Shown here: piece by piece, positions 28,838 to 36,723 of the stretch
How the letters are laid out: every line of letters begins with the position of its first letter
Numbering within the stretch: the first letter of the stretch is position 1
Source of the DNA: Burkholderiales bacterium
GTDB taxonomy: Bacteria; Pseudomonadota; Gammaproteobacteria; Burkholderiales; Burkholderiaceae_C
DNA: 49,917 nt
Assembly (NCBI GenBank): GCA_947508055.1
Contig: CANNRR010000007.1
Span: 1 to 49,917 of the forward strand
Reading direction: 5' to 3'
The notes under the pieces: generated by a model
Database searches by the model: none
The model's input: only the letters and a program-made list of their open reading frames with translations
What the model was told of the DNA's origin: nothing
Translations under genes and position numbers: made by a program

Positions 28838-29524
28838 ATGACCTCAACAAATGTCTTGCCGTCCTTCGATCCGCGCCATGCCCCGGTCGTTGGTGTCGAT
28901 AACCACTTGCCCAGGGTGCCGGCGCTTGCCTTGCAGCCCCAGGCGCTTGAGCGGCGCTTCAAGGTTCCACCAAACTGGACGCCCGAGCTCCGCGGTGAAC
29001 CCCGTTTTTCAGACCGTGCGCCGGTTCATGCTTCGGTGTTGGTTCCCCTGGTCATGCGTGACCATGGGCTGACGGTACTATTGACTGAACGTACGGCCCA
29101 TTTGTCCAGCCACTCTGGGCAAATTGCCTTTCCAGGAGGCAAGGCGGACCCCGAAGATAGCAGCGCAACCGACACGGCACTGCGCGAAGCGGAAGAAGAA
29201 ATTGGACTCAATCGCCAGTTTGTGGAGGTGCTGGGCAGTTTGCCAATTTACACCACGGGTAGTGCGTACATTGTGACCCCGGTGGTTGCGCTGGTGCACG
29301 CCGACTACGTCATGACGATCAACCAGCATGAAGTGGCTGATGCTTTTGAAGTGCCGTTGGACTTTTTGATGGACCCTGCCAACCATCGTCGTCATGCAGT
29401 CGAGTGGGCCGGTTCTCGTCGAGAGTGGTTTTCCATGCCTTACCACGATGCGAAAGCAGAGCGCTTCATTTGGGGCGCAACGGCTGGCATGCTACGCAAC
29501 TTCTATCGGTTTTTGCTGGTTTGA
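28838..29524 (+). CDS. NUDIX hydrolase, CoA-diphosphatase type
   Basis: The 228 residues carry the UPF0035/NudL signature (LLTERTAHLSSHSGQIAFPGG) directly before the Nudix box, whose REAEEEIG core supplies the metal-binding glutamates (about residues 113-135). Relatives hydrolyse CoA and acyl-CoA to 3',5'-ADP and (acyl)phosphopantetheine. The position right after rplS is common in Burkholderiales. The ATG at 28838 touches the rplS terminator and has no separate ribosome site apart from GGCGG in that stem, so expression may depend on read-through. Confidence 0.88.
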   Translation: MTSTNVLPSFDPRHAPVVGVDNHLPRVPALALQPQALERRFKVPPNWTPELRGEPRFSDRAPVHASVLVPLVMRDHGLTVLLTERTAHLSSHSGQIAFPGGKADPEDSSATDTALREAEEEIGLNRQFVEVLGSLPIYTTGSAYIVTPVVALVHADYVMTINQHEVADAFEVPLDFLMDPANHRRHAVEWAGSRREWFSMPYHDAKAERFIWGATAGMLRNFYRFLLV

Positions 29525-29584
29525 ATTGTTCGCAGACTAGTGCTACATGGAAGGTTGAAGGGTCGGGGTCGCTATGATTGGTCC

Positions 29585-30505
29585 ATGAGCTTTCTCTCCA
29601 TACTATTCGCGTTGCTGCTCGAGCAGGCCCGCCCACTGAAGCAGGGCAACCCGGTTCATTTGGTCGTGCGTATATGGGTCCGGTGGGTTGTTCGTAATCT
29701 GGATACCAGCAAACACCACCATGCCTGGTTGGCTTGGTGCGTCGCCGTAGTTGCACCAGCGATCCTGGTTTTCGGTGTGCATTGGCTGTTGGTGTGGTCC
29801 ATAGGATGGATAGCGGCGGCGGCATGGAGCATCGTCACTTTGTATGCCACCTTGGGTTTTCGTCAATTCAGTCATCACTTTACCGAGATTCGTGATGCAC
29901 TCGTCGCCGGTGATGAAGACTTGGCGCGTCAAAGGCTTGCACAGTGGATGCGAATGGATGTCAGCGCTTTGCCCCGCAGTGAGATTGTTCGGCATGTGAT
30001 TGAGCATTCTGTGTTGAGTGCCCATCACCACGTTTTTGGTGTTTTCGCGTGGTACTCCCTGCTGGCCGCCATGGGTCTTGGGCCTGCGGGTGCCGTTTTG
30101 TACCGGGTTGGTGAGTATTTTGCACAGTATGCCAAGCGTCCGATTCAACCCTCCAGCACGCCCTTGAGTCCCGCTTTGCAACTGTCTGCTGGTTCGGCTT
30201 GGCACTTGATGGACTGGGTGCCTACGCGCATTACTGCTCTGGGTTTCGCATTTGTCGGAAGCTTCGAGGATGCGGTTGATAGTTGGCGTCAACACGAGGC
30301 GCAATTTCCTGGCGATAACGATGGTGTCGTGCTGGCGGCGACGGCAGGCGCGGTCAATGTCAAGTTGGGTGCGCTTGAAAGCGGACGCACGTGGCAAACG
30401 CCACAACCGATCCATCTGCGTGCCGTGGTCGGTCTTGTGTGGCGAACTGTGGTGATGTGGATGGTATTTCTGGCTTTGCTGTCGCTTGCCAGACTGTTGG
30501 GCTGA
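29585..30505 (+). CDS. CobD/CbiB-like membrane protein
   Basis: A 306-residue inner-membrane protein with four or so spans (N-terminal MSFLSILFALLLEQARPL and pairs near 65-95, 160-180 and the C-terminus). ALVAGDEDLARQRLAQWMRMD and the FGVFAWYSLLAAMGLGPAGAVLYR segment match the CobD/CbiB family. True CbiB makes adenosylcobinamide phosphate. No other cobalamin genes lie nearby, and the gene sits in a housekeeping block, so I would not assign that reaction. Confidence 0.8.
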   Translation: MSFLSILFALLLEQARPLKQGNPVHLVVRIWVRWVVRNLDTSKHHHAWLAWCVAVVAPAILVFGVHWLLVWSIGWIAAAAWSIVTLYATLGFRQFSHHFTEIRDALVAGDEDLARQRLAQWMRMDVSALPRSEIVRHVIEHSVLSAHHHVFGVFAWYSLLAAMGLGPAGAVLYRVGEYFAQYAKRPIQPSSTPLSPALQLSAGSAWHLMDWVPTRITALGFAFVGSFEDAVDSWRQHEAQFPGDNDGVVLAATAGAVNVKLGALESGRTWQTPQPIHLRAVVGLVWRTVVMWMVFLALLSLARLLG

Positions 30506-30511
30506 AACACC

Positions 30512-31462
30512 TCAGTAACGTTTTTGTGACAATTCAGCAAACAAGTTGCTATATATTTTGTAGCGACTCGTGCTTATTTCACGGAGCCTAGGTGGCAAAA
30601 AACCGTCAGATATCTTTTGCAATGCGGTAATCACACCGCAGCCCGGTTCGTGCAAATGGCTGCAGTTATAGAACTTGCAGTCGGATGCATGGGCCTTGAT
30701 GTCTGGCATCAGACCGGCTAGATGCATGGGTTCAATGTGGTTCAAACCGAATTCTTGAAAACCGGGTGAATCAATGACCGCAGTAGTCTTGGCCGTATCC
30801 ACCCAATACAGCGTCGTGCTGGTGGTTGTGTGCTTGCCAGAGTTGAGCGCGGTAGAGATCGCGTTGGTTACTACTTGTGCGTGAGGTATCAGCCGGTTGA
30901 TCAGCGTGCTCTTGCCAGAGCCTGAAGGCCCCAGCACCAGAGTCGTTTTGCCTCTGAGTACTGCGTCCAGGTTGTGTTCGGTCTCGGGAACTGCATCCCC
31001 CTGTGGTTTGAGTGCCATGGGCAGCACTGTGTAACCCATGTCGCGGTATACCCCCATGCGCTGCCAAGCCCGATCAAAGGGCTCTATCAGGTCGCTCTTG
31101 TTGAGGGCGATGATGGGACGAATGTGCTCTGCCTCGGCGGCAATGAGGGCGCGTGAGAGTTGGCTTTCCGAGAACTCTGGTTCGGCTGCGATCAGGATCA
31201 ACACTTGGTCCAGATTAGCGGCAAAGGATTTGGTGCGGATTTCATCCTGCCGGTAAAACAGGTTGCGACGCGTCTCCACTTTTTCAATCGTGCCTTCGTC
31301 CTCGCTGGCTTGCCACATCACGCGGTCGCCGACCACGGTCTGGTTTTTTTTACCGCGGGGGTGGCAAATCAGTCGTCGGCCGTCAGGGGTCTCAACCCAC
31401 ACATGACGGCCATGACCGGCAATTACCAAGCCAGTTTCCAAAGAGGAGGGTTTTGTTGCCAT
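30512..31462 (-). CDS. rsgA: Ribosome small subunit-dependent GTPase
   Basis: RsgA checks and releases late 30S particles by GTP hydrolysis. The 316 residues have an OB fold, then a circularly permuted GTPase (G4 ALNKSDL, G1 GPSGSGKSTLINRL, G3 DSPGFQEFGL). The C-terminal zinc site is CKFYNCSHLHEPGC. The last 35 residues look unusual: two KIS/EIS-type segments are separated by FLPPRLR, and this stretch coincides with an ATAGCTG-type repeat (30546-30602). A small in-frame insertion there is likely. It converges on the CbiB-like gene with six bases between. Confidence 0.94.
   Translation of the reverse strand: MATKPSSLETGLVIAGHGRHVWVETPDGRRLICHPRGKKNQTVVGDRVMWQASEDEGTIEKVETRRNLFYRQDEIRTKSFAANLDQVLILIAAEPEFSESQLSRALIAAEAEHIRPIIALNKSDLIEPFDRAWQRMGVYRDMGYTVLPMALKPQGDAVPETEHNLDAVLRGKTTLVLGPSGSGKSTLINRLIPHAQVVTNAISTALNSGKHTTTSTTLYWVDTAKTTAVIDSPGFQEFGLNHIEPMHLAGLMPDIKAHASDCKFYNCSHLHEPGCGVITALQKISDGFLPPRLREISTSRYKIYSNLFAELSQKRY
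30546..30602. repeat. ATAGCTG-type repeat inside the 3' end of rsgA
   Basis: CTATATATTTTGTAGCGACTCG, a TTTCACGGAGCCTAGGTGG block and an A-run resemble the repeat at 21488-21541 in order and spacing, although only about half the aligned positions are identical. It is read in frame by rsgA on the minus strand. Confidence 0.45.
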
Positions 31463-31475
31463 GCGCGCCGGGTAC

Positions 31476-32762
31476 TCAGTGGGCGGCGCCCAGAATGCGT
31501 CTCAGGCGTTCAGTGGCGGGCGGGTGCGAATAGTAGAACGCGACATACAGCGGGTCCGGTGTCAGGGTCGATGCATTGTCTTCAAACAACTTGAGCAGGG
31601 CGCCCGCCAACGCGGCGCCGCTGCTCTGTGTTACCGCATAAGCATCTGCTTCGAATTCGTGCTTGCGCGACATCTGGGTAAACACCGGGCCGATGAGCGT
31701 GCCCAACAGTGGCAGCACCATCACGAACAGTAGCAGGGCGAGCGCGTCATTGGCAGCGCCCAGATTGGGCACCACACCCAGCCCAGTGAAAAACCAAGCC
31801 TGTTGGCTGACCCAGCCCAATATAAAGAATCCGACCAAGCTCATCGCGAACATTCCGATGATGCGTTTGATCACATGCCGGTGTTTGAAGTGCCCCAGTT
31901 CGTGGGCCAGCACTGCGTCCACCTCGCTGGGACTGAGTTGATCCAGTAGCGTGTCGTAGAACACCACGCGCTTCGACGCGCCGAAGCCGGTGAAATAGGC
32001 ATTGGCATGGGCGCTACGCTTGCTTCCGTCCATCACGAAAAAGCCTTTCGACGTGAAACCGCAGCGCGCCATCAACTGCGTCACACGTTCCTTGACTTTG
32101 GGGTCTTCGAGCGGTTGAAACTTGTTGAAGAGCGGTGCGATCCAGGTCGGGTAGATCAGCAGGGCAAGCAGGTTGAAGCCCATCCAAACGGAACACACCC
32201 ACAGCCACCACCAGGGTCCGGTGGCGCCCATCATCCAGATCACCAGGGTGATGAAGGGCAGACCAATCAGTGCGGACAGCAGCATCGATTTGGCAAAGTC
32301 CTGCAGCCACAATGTGACGCTCGTTTTGTTAAAGCCAAAACGCTCCTCGATCACAAAGGTCTGGTACAGAGTGAATGGCAAATCCAGCACACCACCAATT
32401 GCAATAAACACCGCCAGCAGCACTACCTGTTGGGACAGACCGTTGCCGAGAACGCTGACCAACAACTGGTTCAATAGGGAAAGCCCACCAAGTAGAGTCC
32501 AGCAGACTGCAACGGCCGCACCCCAAACTAGCTCAATCATTCCAAAGCGTGCTTTGGTGATGGTGTAATCCGCAGCCTTCTGGTGCGCAGATAGTGCAAT
32601 TTTCGCGACAAACGCGGGGGGGACGTCATTGCGATTTCGTGCAACGTGGCTGATCTGGCGGCCGGCCAGCCAGAATTTCAATAAAAGGCTGGCGCAAAGC
32701 GCCAGAGTGAAGACCACGGTGGTGGTGAGCGATGCTGAAGGGTTGAAAAAATTGTCTGTCAT
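31476..32762 (-). CDS. M48-family (Ste24-type) membrane metalloprotease
   Basis: The 428 residues match CAAX prenyl protease 1-like M48 peptidases. Several membrane spans lie in the N-terminal half, the zinc motif HELGHFKHRH (about residue 280) is present, and the third ligand is in RKHEFEADAYAV. The substrate in bacteria is unknown; membrane-protein quality control is often proposed. The frame continues to 33188, but that part is antisense to orn. MTDNFFNPSASLTTTVV at 32762 is the natural start, 37 bases from the divergent orn. Confidence 0.92.
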   Translation of the reverse strand: MTDNFFNPSASLTTTVVFTLALCASLLLKFWLAGRQISHVARNRNDVPPAFVAKIALSAHQKAADYTITKARFGMIELVWGAAVAVCWTLLGGLSLLNQLLVSVLGNGLSQQVVLLAVFIAIGGVLDLPFTLYQTFVIEERFGFNKTSVTLWLQDFAKSMLLSALIGLPFITLVIWMMGATGPWWWLWVCSVWMGFNLLALLIYPTWIAPLFNKFQPLEDPKVKERVTQLMARCGFTSKGFFVMDGSKRSAHANAYFTGFGASKRVVFYDTLLDQLSPSEVDAVLAHELGHFKHRHVIKRIIGMFAMSLVGFFILGWVSQQAWFFTGLGVVPNLGAANDALALLLFVMVLPLLGTLIGPVFTQMSRKHEFEADAYAVTQSSGAALAGALLKLFEDNASTLTPDPLYVAFYYSHPPATERLRRILGAAH

Positions 32763-32799
32763 TGCGCCCGAGTTTAGGTCATAGGCGACAATCAAAGGC

Positions 32800-33372
32800 A
32801 TGGCCGAACCCAACACTCCATTGCTAAGCAAATCTGATAAAAATCTCGTCTGGCTAGATTGCGAGATGACCGGCTTGGACCCCGAGGTAGAGCGCATCAT
32901 CGAAATCGCGGTCATCGTGACTGGCCCCAAGCTGGAGTGCCGAATAGAAGGGCCGGTGCTGGTGATCCACCAGAGCGATGCCCAACTCGACAAGATGGAT
33001 GCATGGAACAAGGGTACGCACGGTAGGAGCGGCTTGATAGCCAAGGTCAAGGCATCGACCATGACAGATGGGCAGGCGCAAGCCGAGTTGATCGCTTTTT
33101 TGAAGCAATACGTTCCCGAAAATGGTTCGCCCATGTGCGGCAACTCCATCGGGCAGGACAGACGCTTTCTGGCCAAGTACATGCCCAAGCTGGAAGCGTT
33201 TTTTCACTATCGAAATCTAGATGTCAGCACGCTCAAAGAGTTGTCCAAGCGCTGGCGTCCCGAAGTCTATGCCGCGTTCAAGAAACAGCAGCGCCATACT
33301 GCACTGGCTGACGTGCACGAGTCTATCGACGAACTGGAACACTACCGGCAGCACTTCCTTAAATTGGAGTGA
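32800..33372 (+). CDS. orn: Oligoribonuclease
   Basis: Orn degrades 2-5-base RNAs, and pGpG, to nucleotides. The 190 residues show the DEDDh exonuclease motifs: [10 protein letters not shown] (Asp20, Glu22), [11 protein letters not shown], and [14 protein letters not shown]. It is divergent from the M48 gene; the promoters of both must lie within the 37-base gap or inside the neighbouring coding region. Confidence 0.97.
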   Translation: MAEPNTPLLSKSDKNLVWLDCEMTGLDPEVERIIEIAVIVTGPKLECRIEGPVLVIHQSDAQLDKMDAWNKGTHGRSGLIAKVKASTMTDGQAQAELIAFLKQYVPENGSPMCGNSIGQDRRFLAKYMPKLEAFFHYRNLDVSTLKELSKRWRPEVYAAFKKQQRHTALADVHESIDELEHYRQHFLKLE

Positions 33373-33514
33373 TTGAGTGATAGTTTCACAGAATTAGGTA
33401 GAAACCCGAATCCATGGCATAATTGAAGGCTGCACTACAAACAGCAGTGCATTTGTACATCTCCCTTCATTCACCGGGCTCGCCGATATGGGCCCCAAGC
33501 GCTGGAAAAAGTTC

Positions 33515-33582
33515 AGCCGCAGGTTCCGTTTGATGGTTGATGTTTTTTAACCATTGACGGAGTAGCCGCACAACCTGCGGCT
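33515..33582 (+). promoter_or_regulatory. Competing hairpins in the helicase leader
   Basis: AACCTGCGGCT (33572-33582) can pair with AGCCGCAGGTT (33515-33525; 11 bp, perfect) or with the adjacent AGCCGCA (33564-33570; 7 bp, 5-base loop). The two folds exclude each other. GGAG at 33559-33562 lies just before the short hairpin. When that hairpin forms, GGAG is brought close to the start region. Upstream, a CATAAT near 33417 may be the -10. The 230-base gap after orn holds no gene. Confidence 0.5.
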
Positions 33583-33601
33583 CTCGCGTGTGAGTAAAAC
33601 C

Positions 33602-35479
33602 ATGACTGACGCTTTTCAAGTGACAGGTGCCTTTGCGCCTGCCGAAACATTTACTGAACCCCAAACTGCTGTTCACATTGCAGACAACTTGGTTGCAGAC
33701 CCCTGCGGTGTGACCGATGCACCCGAGGAACCCGCAGCGCCTAATGGCTTTGTCGTGATGGGCCTGGCACCAGAACTGGTGCATGCTGTCAAGGACCTAG
33801 GCTATACCCATCCGACCTCGGTTCAGCTCAAAACCATTCCGTTGGCATTGCCTGGCGATAGCGATGGAAAGTCAGCTGCCAAGTACATTGACCTGATGGT
33901 TTCCAGCCAGACCGGTAGCGGAAAGACTGCTGCCTTCTTGCTGCCTGTTCTACACACGCTGTTGAAACAGCAGGCGCAAGCTGAAGCCGACGAGCGCGCT
34001 GCCTTTGAGCGCGAAGTAGCCGAAGCCAGTGCCCGTGGCGAAGTGCCTCCCAAGCGCTCCAAGCGCAAGGACCCGACCAACCCACGCAACTTCAAAGCCC
34101 CTGCACCCGGCGCTTTGATTGTGTGCCCAACGCGCGAACTTGCCCAACAGGTTGCCAACGACGCTATCGATTTGGTGCAGCATTGCCGTGGTTTGCGAAT
34201 TGCCAATATCGTGGGTGGTATGCCTTACCAGTTGCAAATTGCAAAGCTGCAAAATGCCAATCTGGTAGTGGCGACGCCCGGGCGTTTGCTTGATCTGCAA
34301 CGTTCCATGCAAATCAAACTCGATCAGGTGCAATTTTTGGTCGTGGACGAAGCCGATCGTATGTTGGACCTGGGCTTCTCCGACGATCTGGCCGAAATTA
34401 ACCAGCTCACCATCGCCCGAAAGCAGACCATGATGTTCAGCGCCACTTTTGCGCCACGCATCCAGCAACTCGCCGCACGCGTAATGCGCGAACCCCAGCG
34501 CATCACCATTGACAGCCCACAGGAAAAGCACGTCAATATCAAGCAGGTGCTGTTCTGGGCTGACAATGCCCACCACAAGCGCAAGTTGTTGGATCACTGG
34601 CTGCGTGACACCACTATCAACCAGGCCATCGTCTTTGCGAGCACCCAGATTGAGTGCGATGGTTTGGCCAATGACCTGCAGCAGGATGGTTTTGATGCCG
34701 TGGCCTTGCACGGTGCATTGAGCCAGGGCTTACGTAACCGCCGCCTGATGGCGCTGCGCCAGGGGCAAGTGCAGATTTTGGTGGCAACCGATGTGGCTGC
34801 TCGCGGTATCGACGTGCCTACCATTACTCACGTTTTTAACTTTGGTTTGCCAATGAAGGCGGAGGACTACACGCACCGCATTGGTCGTACCGGTCGCGCC
34901 GGGCGTGATGGTCTTGCTGTGACTTTTGCTGAAGTGCGTGATCGCCGTAAGATTTTTGACATCGAAGCCTATACCCGCCAGCATTTCAAATCCGAGACCA
35001 TTCCAGGTCTGGAACCCCAGCAGCGTTTCCCTGAGGCACGCCCGGGTACTGGTGCCAGCTTCGGTGGCCGTGGCAGCCACAATGCGGACCGTGCACCCCG
35101 TGACCGGAATTTTGGCGGTGGTGGCGGTCGCCCAAGTTTTGGCGGCAACCGTGGTGGCAATGCAGGTTTTGGTGATAGAAATGATGCTAGCCCTCGTGGA
35201 GTGGGCGCAGGTAGCTATCAAAACAATAGTGATTTTGGTGGTGGCAATCGTGACAACGGTCCACGCGATGGTGGTGACAACGGCGGATTTAGCTATGCCC
35301 GAAAAGGTGGGTTCAATGACCGCTTTGCCGGTCGTCCCGACGCTGCTGCGCCACGTGGCGGTGACTTCGCAGCCCGCAAGCCAGCGTTCAGCAAGCCCAT
35401 GGCAGTGAAACCCGGCAATGCGGGCAAGGTGTTTGTTCCACGCGATGCCAAGAAACGAGTGGCCCGTACGTTCGACTAA
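33602..35479 (+). CDS. DEAD-box RNA helicase with glycine-rich tail
   Basis: The 625 residues contain the DEAD-box motifs in order: the Q motif (THPTSVQLKTIPLAL), Walker A SSQTGSGKTAAF, PTRELAQQ, VVDEADRML, SATF and the helicase C-domain HRIGRTGRAGRDG. A charged insert of about 35 residues (EADERAAFEREV...KRSKRKDPTN) sits between motifs I and Ia. From about residue 480 the tail is Gly/Arg/Asn-rich with RG repeats, an RNA-binding tail as in RhlE/SrmB-like proteins. Cold or ribosome-assembly roles are likely but inferred. A GTG at 33590 is an alternative start. A structured leader precedes it and a bidirectional terminator follows. Confidence 0.93.
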   Translation: MTDAFQVTGAFAPAETFTEPQTAVHIADNLVADPCGVTDAPEEPAAPNGFVVMGLAPELVHAVKDLGYTHPTSVQLKTIPLALPGDSDGKSAAKYIDLMVSSQTGSGKTAAFLLPVLHTLLKQQAQAEADERAAFEREVAEASARGEVPPKRSKRKDPTNPRNFKAPAPGALIVCPTRELAQQVANDAIDLVQHCRGLRIANIVGGMPYQLQIAKLQNANLVVATPGRLLDLQRSMQIKLDQVQFLVVDEADRMLDLGFSDDLAEINQLTIARKQTMMFSATFAPRIQQLAARVMREPQRITIDSPQEKHVNIKQVLFWADNAHHKRKLLDHWLRDTTINQAIVFASTQIECDGLANDLQQDGFDAVALHGALSQGLRNRRLMALRQGQVQILVATDVAARGIDVPTITHVFNFGLPMKAEDYTHRIGRTGRAGRDGLAVTFAEVRDRRKIFDIEAYTRQHFKSETIPGLEPQQRFPEARPGTGASFGGRGSHNADRAPRDRNFGGGGGRPSFGGNRGGNAGFGDRNDASPRGVGAGSYQNNSDFGGGNRDNGPRDGGDNGGFSYARKGGFNDRFAGRPDAAAPRGGDFAARKPAFSKPMAVKPGNAGKVFVPRDAKKRVARTFD

Positions 35480-35493
35480 AAGCGACTGATGCT

Positions 35494-35524
35494 AAAGAAA
35501 AGGACCCGACGGGTCCTTTTCTTT
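35494..35524. terminator. Bidirectional terminator between helicase and dehydrogenase
   Basis: A perfect 14-bp stem (AAAGAAAAGGACCC with GGGTCCTTTTCTTT) encloses the loop GAC. T-rich arms on both strands make it work for both convergent genes. Confidence 0.9.
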
Positions 35525-35553
35525 TGGTCAGTCCAGCATGTGCACATTTCTTA

Positions 35554-36426
35554 TCAGGACATGCCGTTTCGACTAGCCAGTTCCACAAACAATCCCGAAT
35601 GATCCAGGTCGGCGAGGCCGTGGTCGATGCCTTGCGCATACAAGTGCTCAAACAAGGTGGTGATGGGTGCCTCGTACCCGATCTCATGTGCCGTAGACAG
35701 CGCGTTTCGCAAATCCTTGAGCTGTACCGACATGCGTCCGCGGGGCGTAAAGTCGCGCTCCACCATCCGCTGGCCGTGTACTTGCAGTATGCGGCTGTCC
35801 GCAAATCCACCAGTAATGGCTTCTTTGACTTTGCCCATATTGGCGCCACCGCGTTCGCACAGGAGCAGGGCTTCTGCAACAATGCCTATGGTGGCACCCA
35901 CAATCATCTGATTCGCCAGTTTCGCCAGTTGACCGGCACCAACGGGCCCGACATGCGTGGCCCGACCGAAGACATTCAGCACGGGAATGGCCTGTTCGAA
36001 ACTGCTGGCCTTGCCGCCGGCCATGATGGCCAGTGTGCCGTTTTCTGCACCTATGGTGCCACCCGAGACTGGCGCGTCAAGGTACGTAATGCGCAACTCA
36101 CTTAGGCGCGCCGCGTGGTCCCTGGCTTCCACGGGCTTGATGGATGACATGTCGACCAATAACGCTCCGGGTTTCATTGCGGCCGCAGCGCCAAGATCAA
36201 ATAGCACGTTGCCTACCACTGCGCCGTTGTCCAGCATGGTGATGACGATGTCTGCGTCGCGAACGGCCTCTGCAGGCGATTCGTGCACGATGGCACCCGC
36301 TGCTGCCAGTCGCTGCGCTTTGCTCAATGTGCGATTCCAGACGTGCACCGCGTACCCCGCACCGCACAGGCGACGCCCCATCGGATACCCCATCAGGCCG
36401 ATCCCTAATATCGCAATATTCATCAT
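35554..36426 (-). CDS. NAD(P)-dependent beta-hydroxyacid dehydrogenase
   Basis: The 290 residues belong to the 3-hydroxyisobutyrate dehydrogenase / tartronate semialdehyde reductase family. The Rossmann start is IAILGIGLMGYPMGRRL, the substrate loop DAPVSGGTIGAENG, and the catalytic lysine lies in GAGQLAKLANQMIVG (about residue 170). The exact hydroxyacid cannot be told. Its start codons (two ATGs) face the nosZ promoter region, 297 bases away. Confidence 0.92.
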   Translation of the reverse strand: MMNIAILGIGLMGYPMGRRLCGAGYAVHVWNRTLSKAQRLAAAGAIVHESPAEAVRDADIVITMLDNGAVVGNVLFDLGAAAAMKPGALLVDMSSIKPVEARDHAARLSELRITYLDAPVSGGTIGAENGTLAIMAGGKASSFEQAIPVLNVFGRATHVGPVGAGQLAKLANQMIVGATIGIVAEALLLCERGGANMGKVKEAITGGFADSRILQVHGQRMVERDFTPRGRMSVQLKDLRNALSTAHEIGYEAPITTLFEHLYAQGIDHGLADLDHSGLFVELASRNGMS

Positions 36427-36547
36427 GTTTCCCGATAAGACTTCAGCATAGCGTCCGATGGACGATTGCGGTGTCGAGCAACCTCTGAATTGCTGACAAA
36501 TGACTGACGAAATGCTTCATTTTGGTCGCGATAAATTTGCGACAAAT

Positions 36548-36561
36548 TTGACAAATATCAA
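36548..36561 (+). promoter_or_regulatory. FNR/DNR-type box upstream of nosZ
   Basis: TTGAC-AAAT-ATCAA fits the FNR/DNR consensus TTGAT-N4-ATCAA with one change. Its centre (36554.5) is 41.5 bases upstream of a start predicted from the TATGCA at 36584-36589, the spacing of a class II activated promoter. Direct repeats of CAAATTTG-like sequence surround it. Confidence 0.7.
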
Positions 36562-36583
36562 GCATGCGACATAAGTTTTCTCT

Positions 36584-36589
36584 TATGCA
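36584..36589 (+). promoter_or_regulatory. Predicted -10 of the nosZ promoter
   Basis: TATGCA lies 22 bases after the FNR-type box, placing the transcription start near 36596 and giving a nosZ leader of about 128 bases. No -35 hexamer is needed if an FNR-type activator binds upstream. Confidence 0.45.
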
Positions 36590-36596
36590 TTAAAAC

Positions 36597-36617
36597 CTAA
36601 TCTGGATTAGTTTTTTT
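36597..36617 (+). promoter_or_regulatory. Palindrome plus T-run at the nosZ transcription start
   Basis: CTAATC-TG-GATTAG is directly followed by seven T residues. It could be an operator at +1 or a weak attenuator. Farther down the leader CAAGGC (36669-36674) and GCCTTG (36688-36693) can also pair. Confidence 0.4.
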
Positions 36618-36723
36618 AAAAAGCGCCAAGCCTACTATTCCGGTCGACAAATACCCCGGTCGTGCGTGCAAGGCGATTGTGGTCAGTGCCTTGTAGTGAG
36701 CAATTCAACTTGGAGAGAAGCAT

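Noticed and set aside
29585-30505. Cobalamin biosynthesis gene cbiB
   Set aside because: Family resemblance is present, but no other cobalamin gene or riboswitch is nearby and the block is housekeeping. The specific reaction is not supported.
32763-33188. N-terminal extension of the M48 protease
   Set aside because: The upstream part is the antisense reading of orn; the protein family begins at the membrane segment starting at 32762.
35211-35234. A further ATAGCTG-type repeat in the helicase tail (AGCTATCAAAACAATAG)
   Set aside because: Only about 17 bases resemble the family and they code for a normal Gly/Asn-rich tail segment, so chance is as likely.
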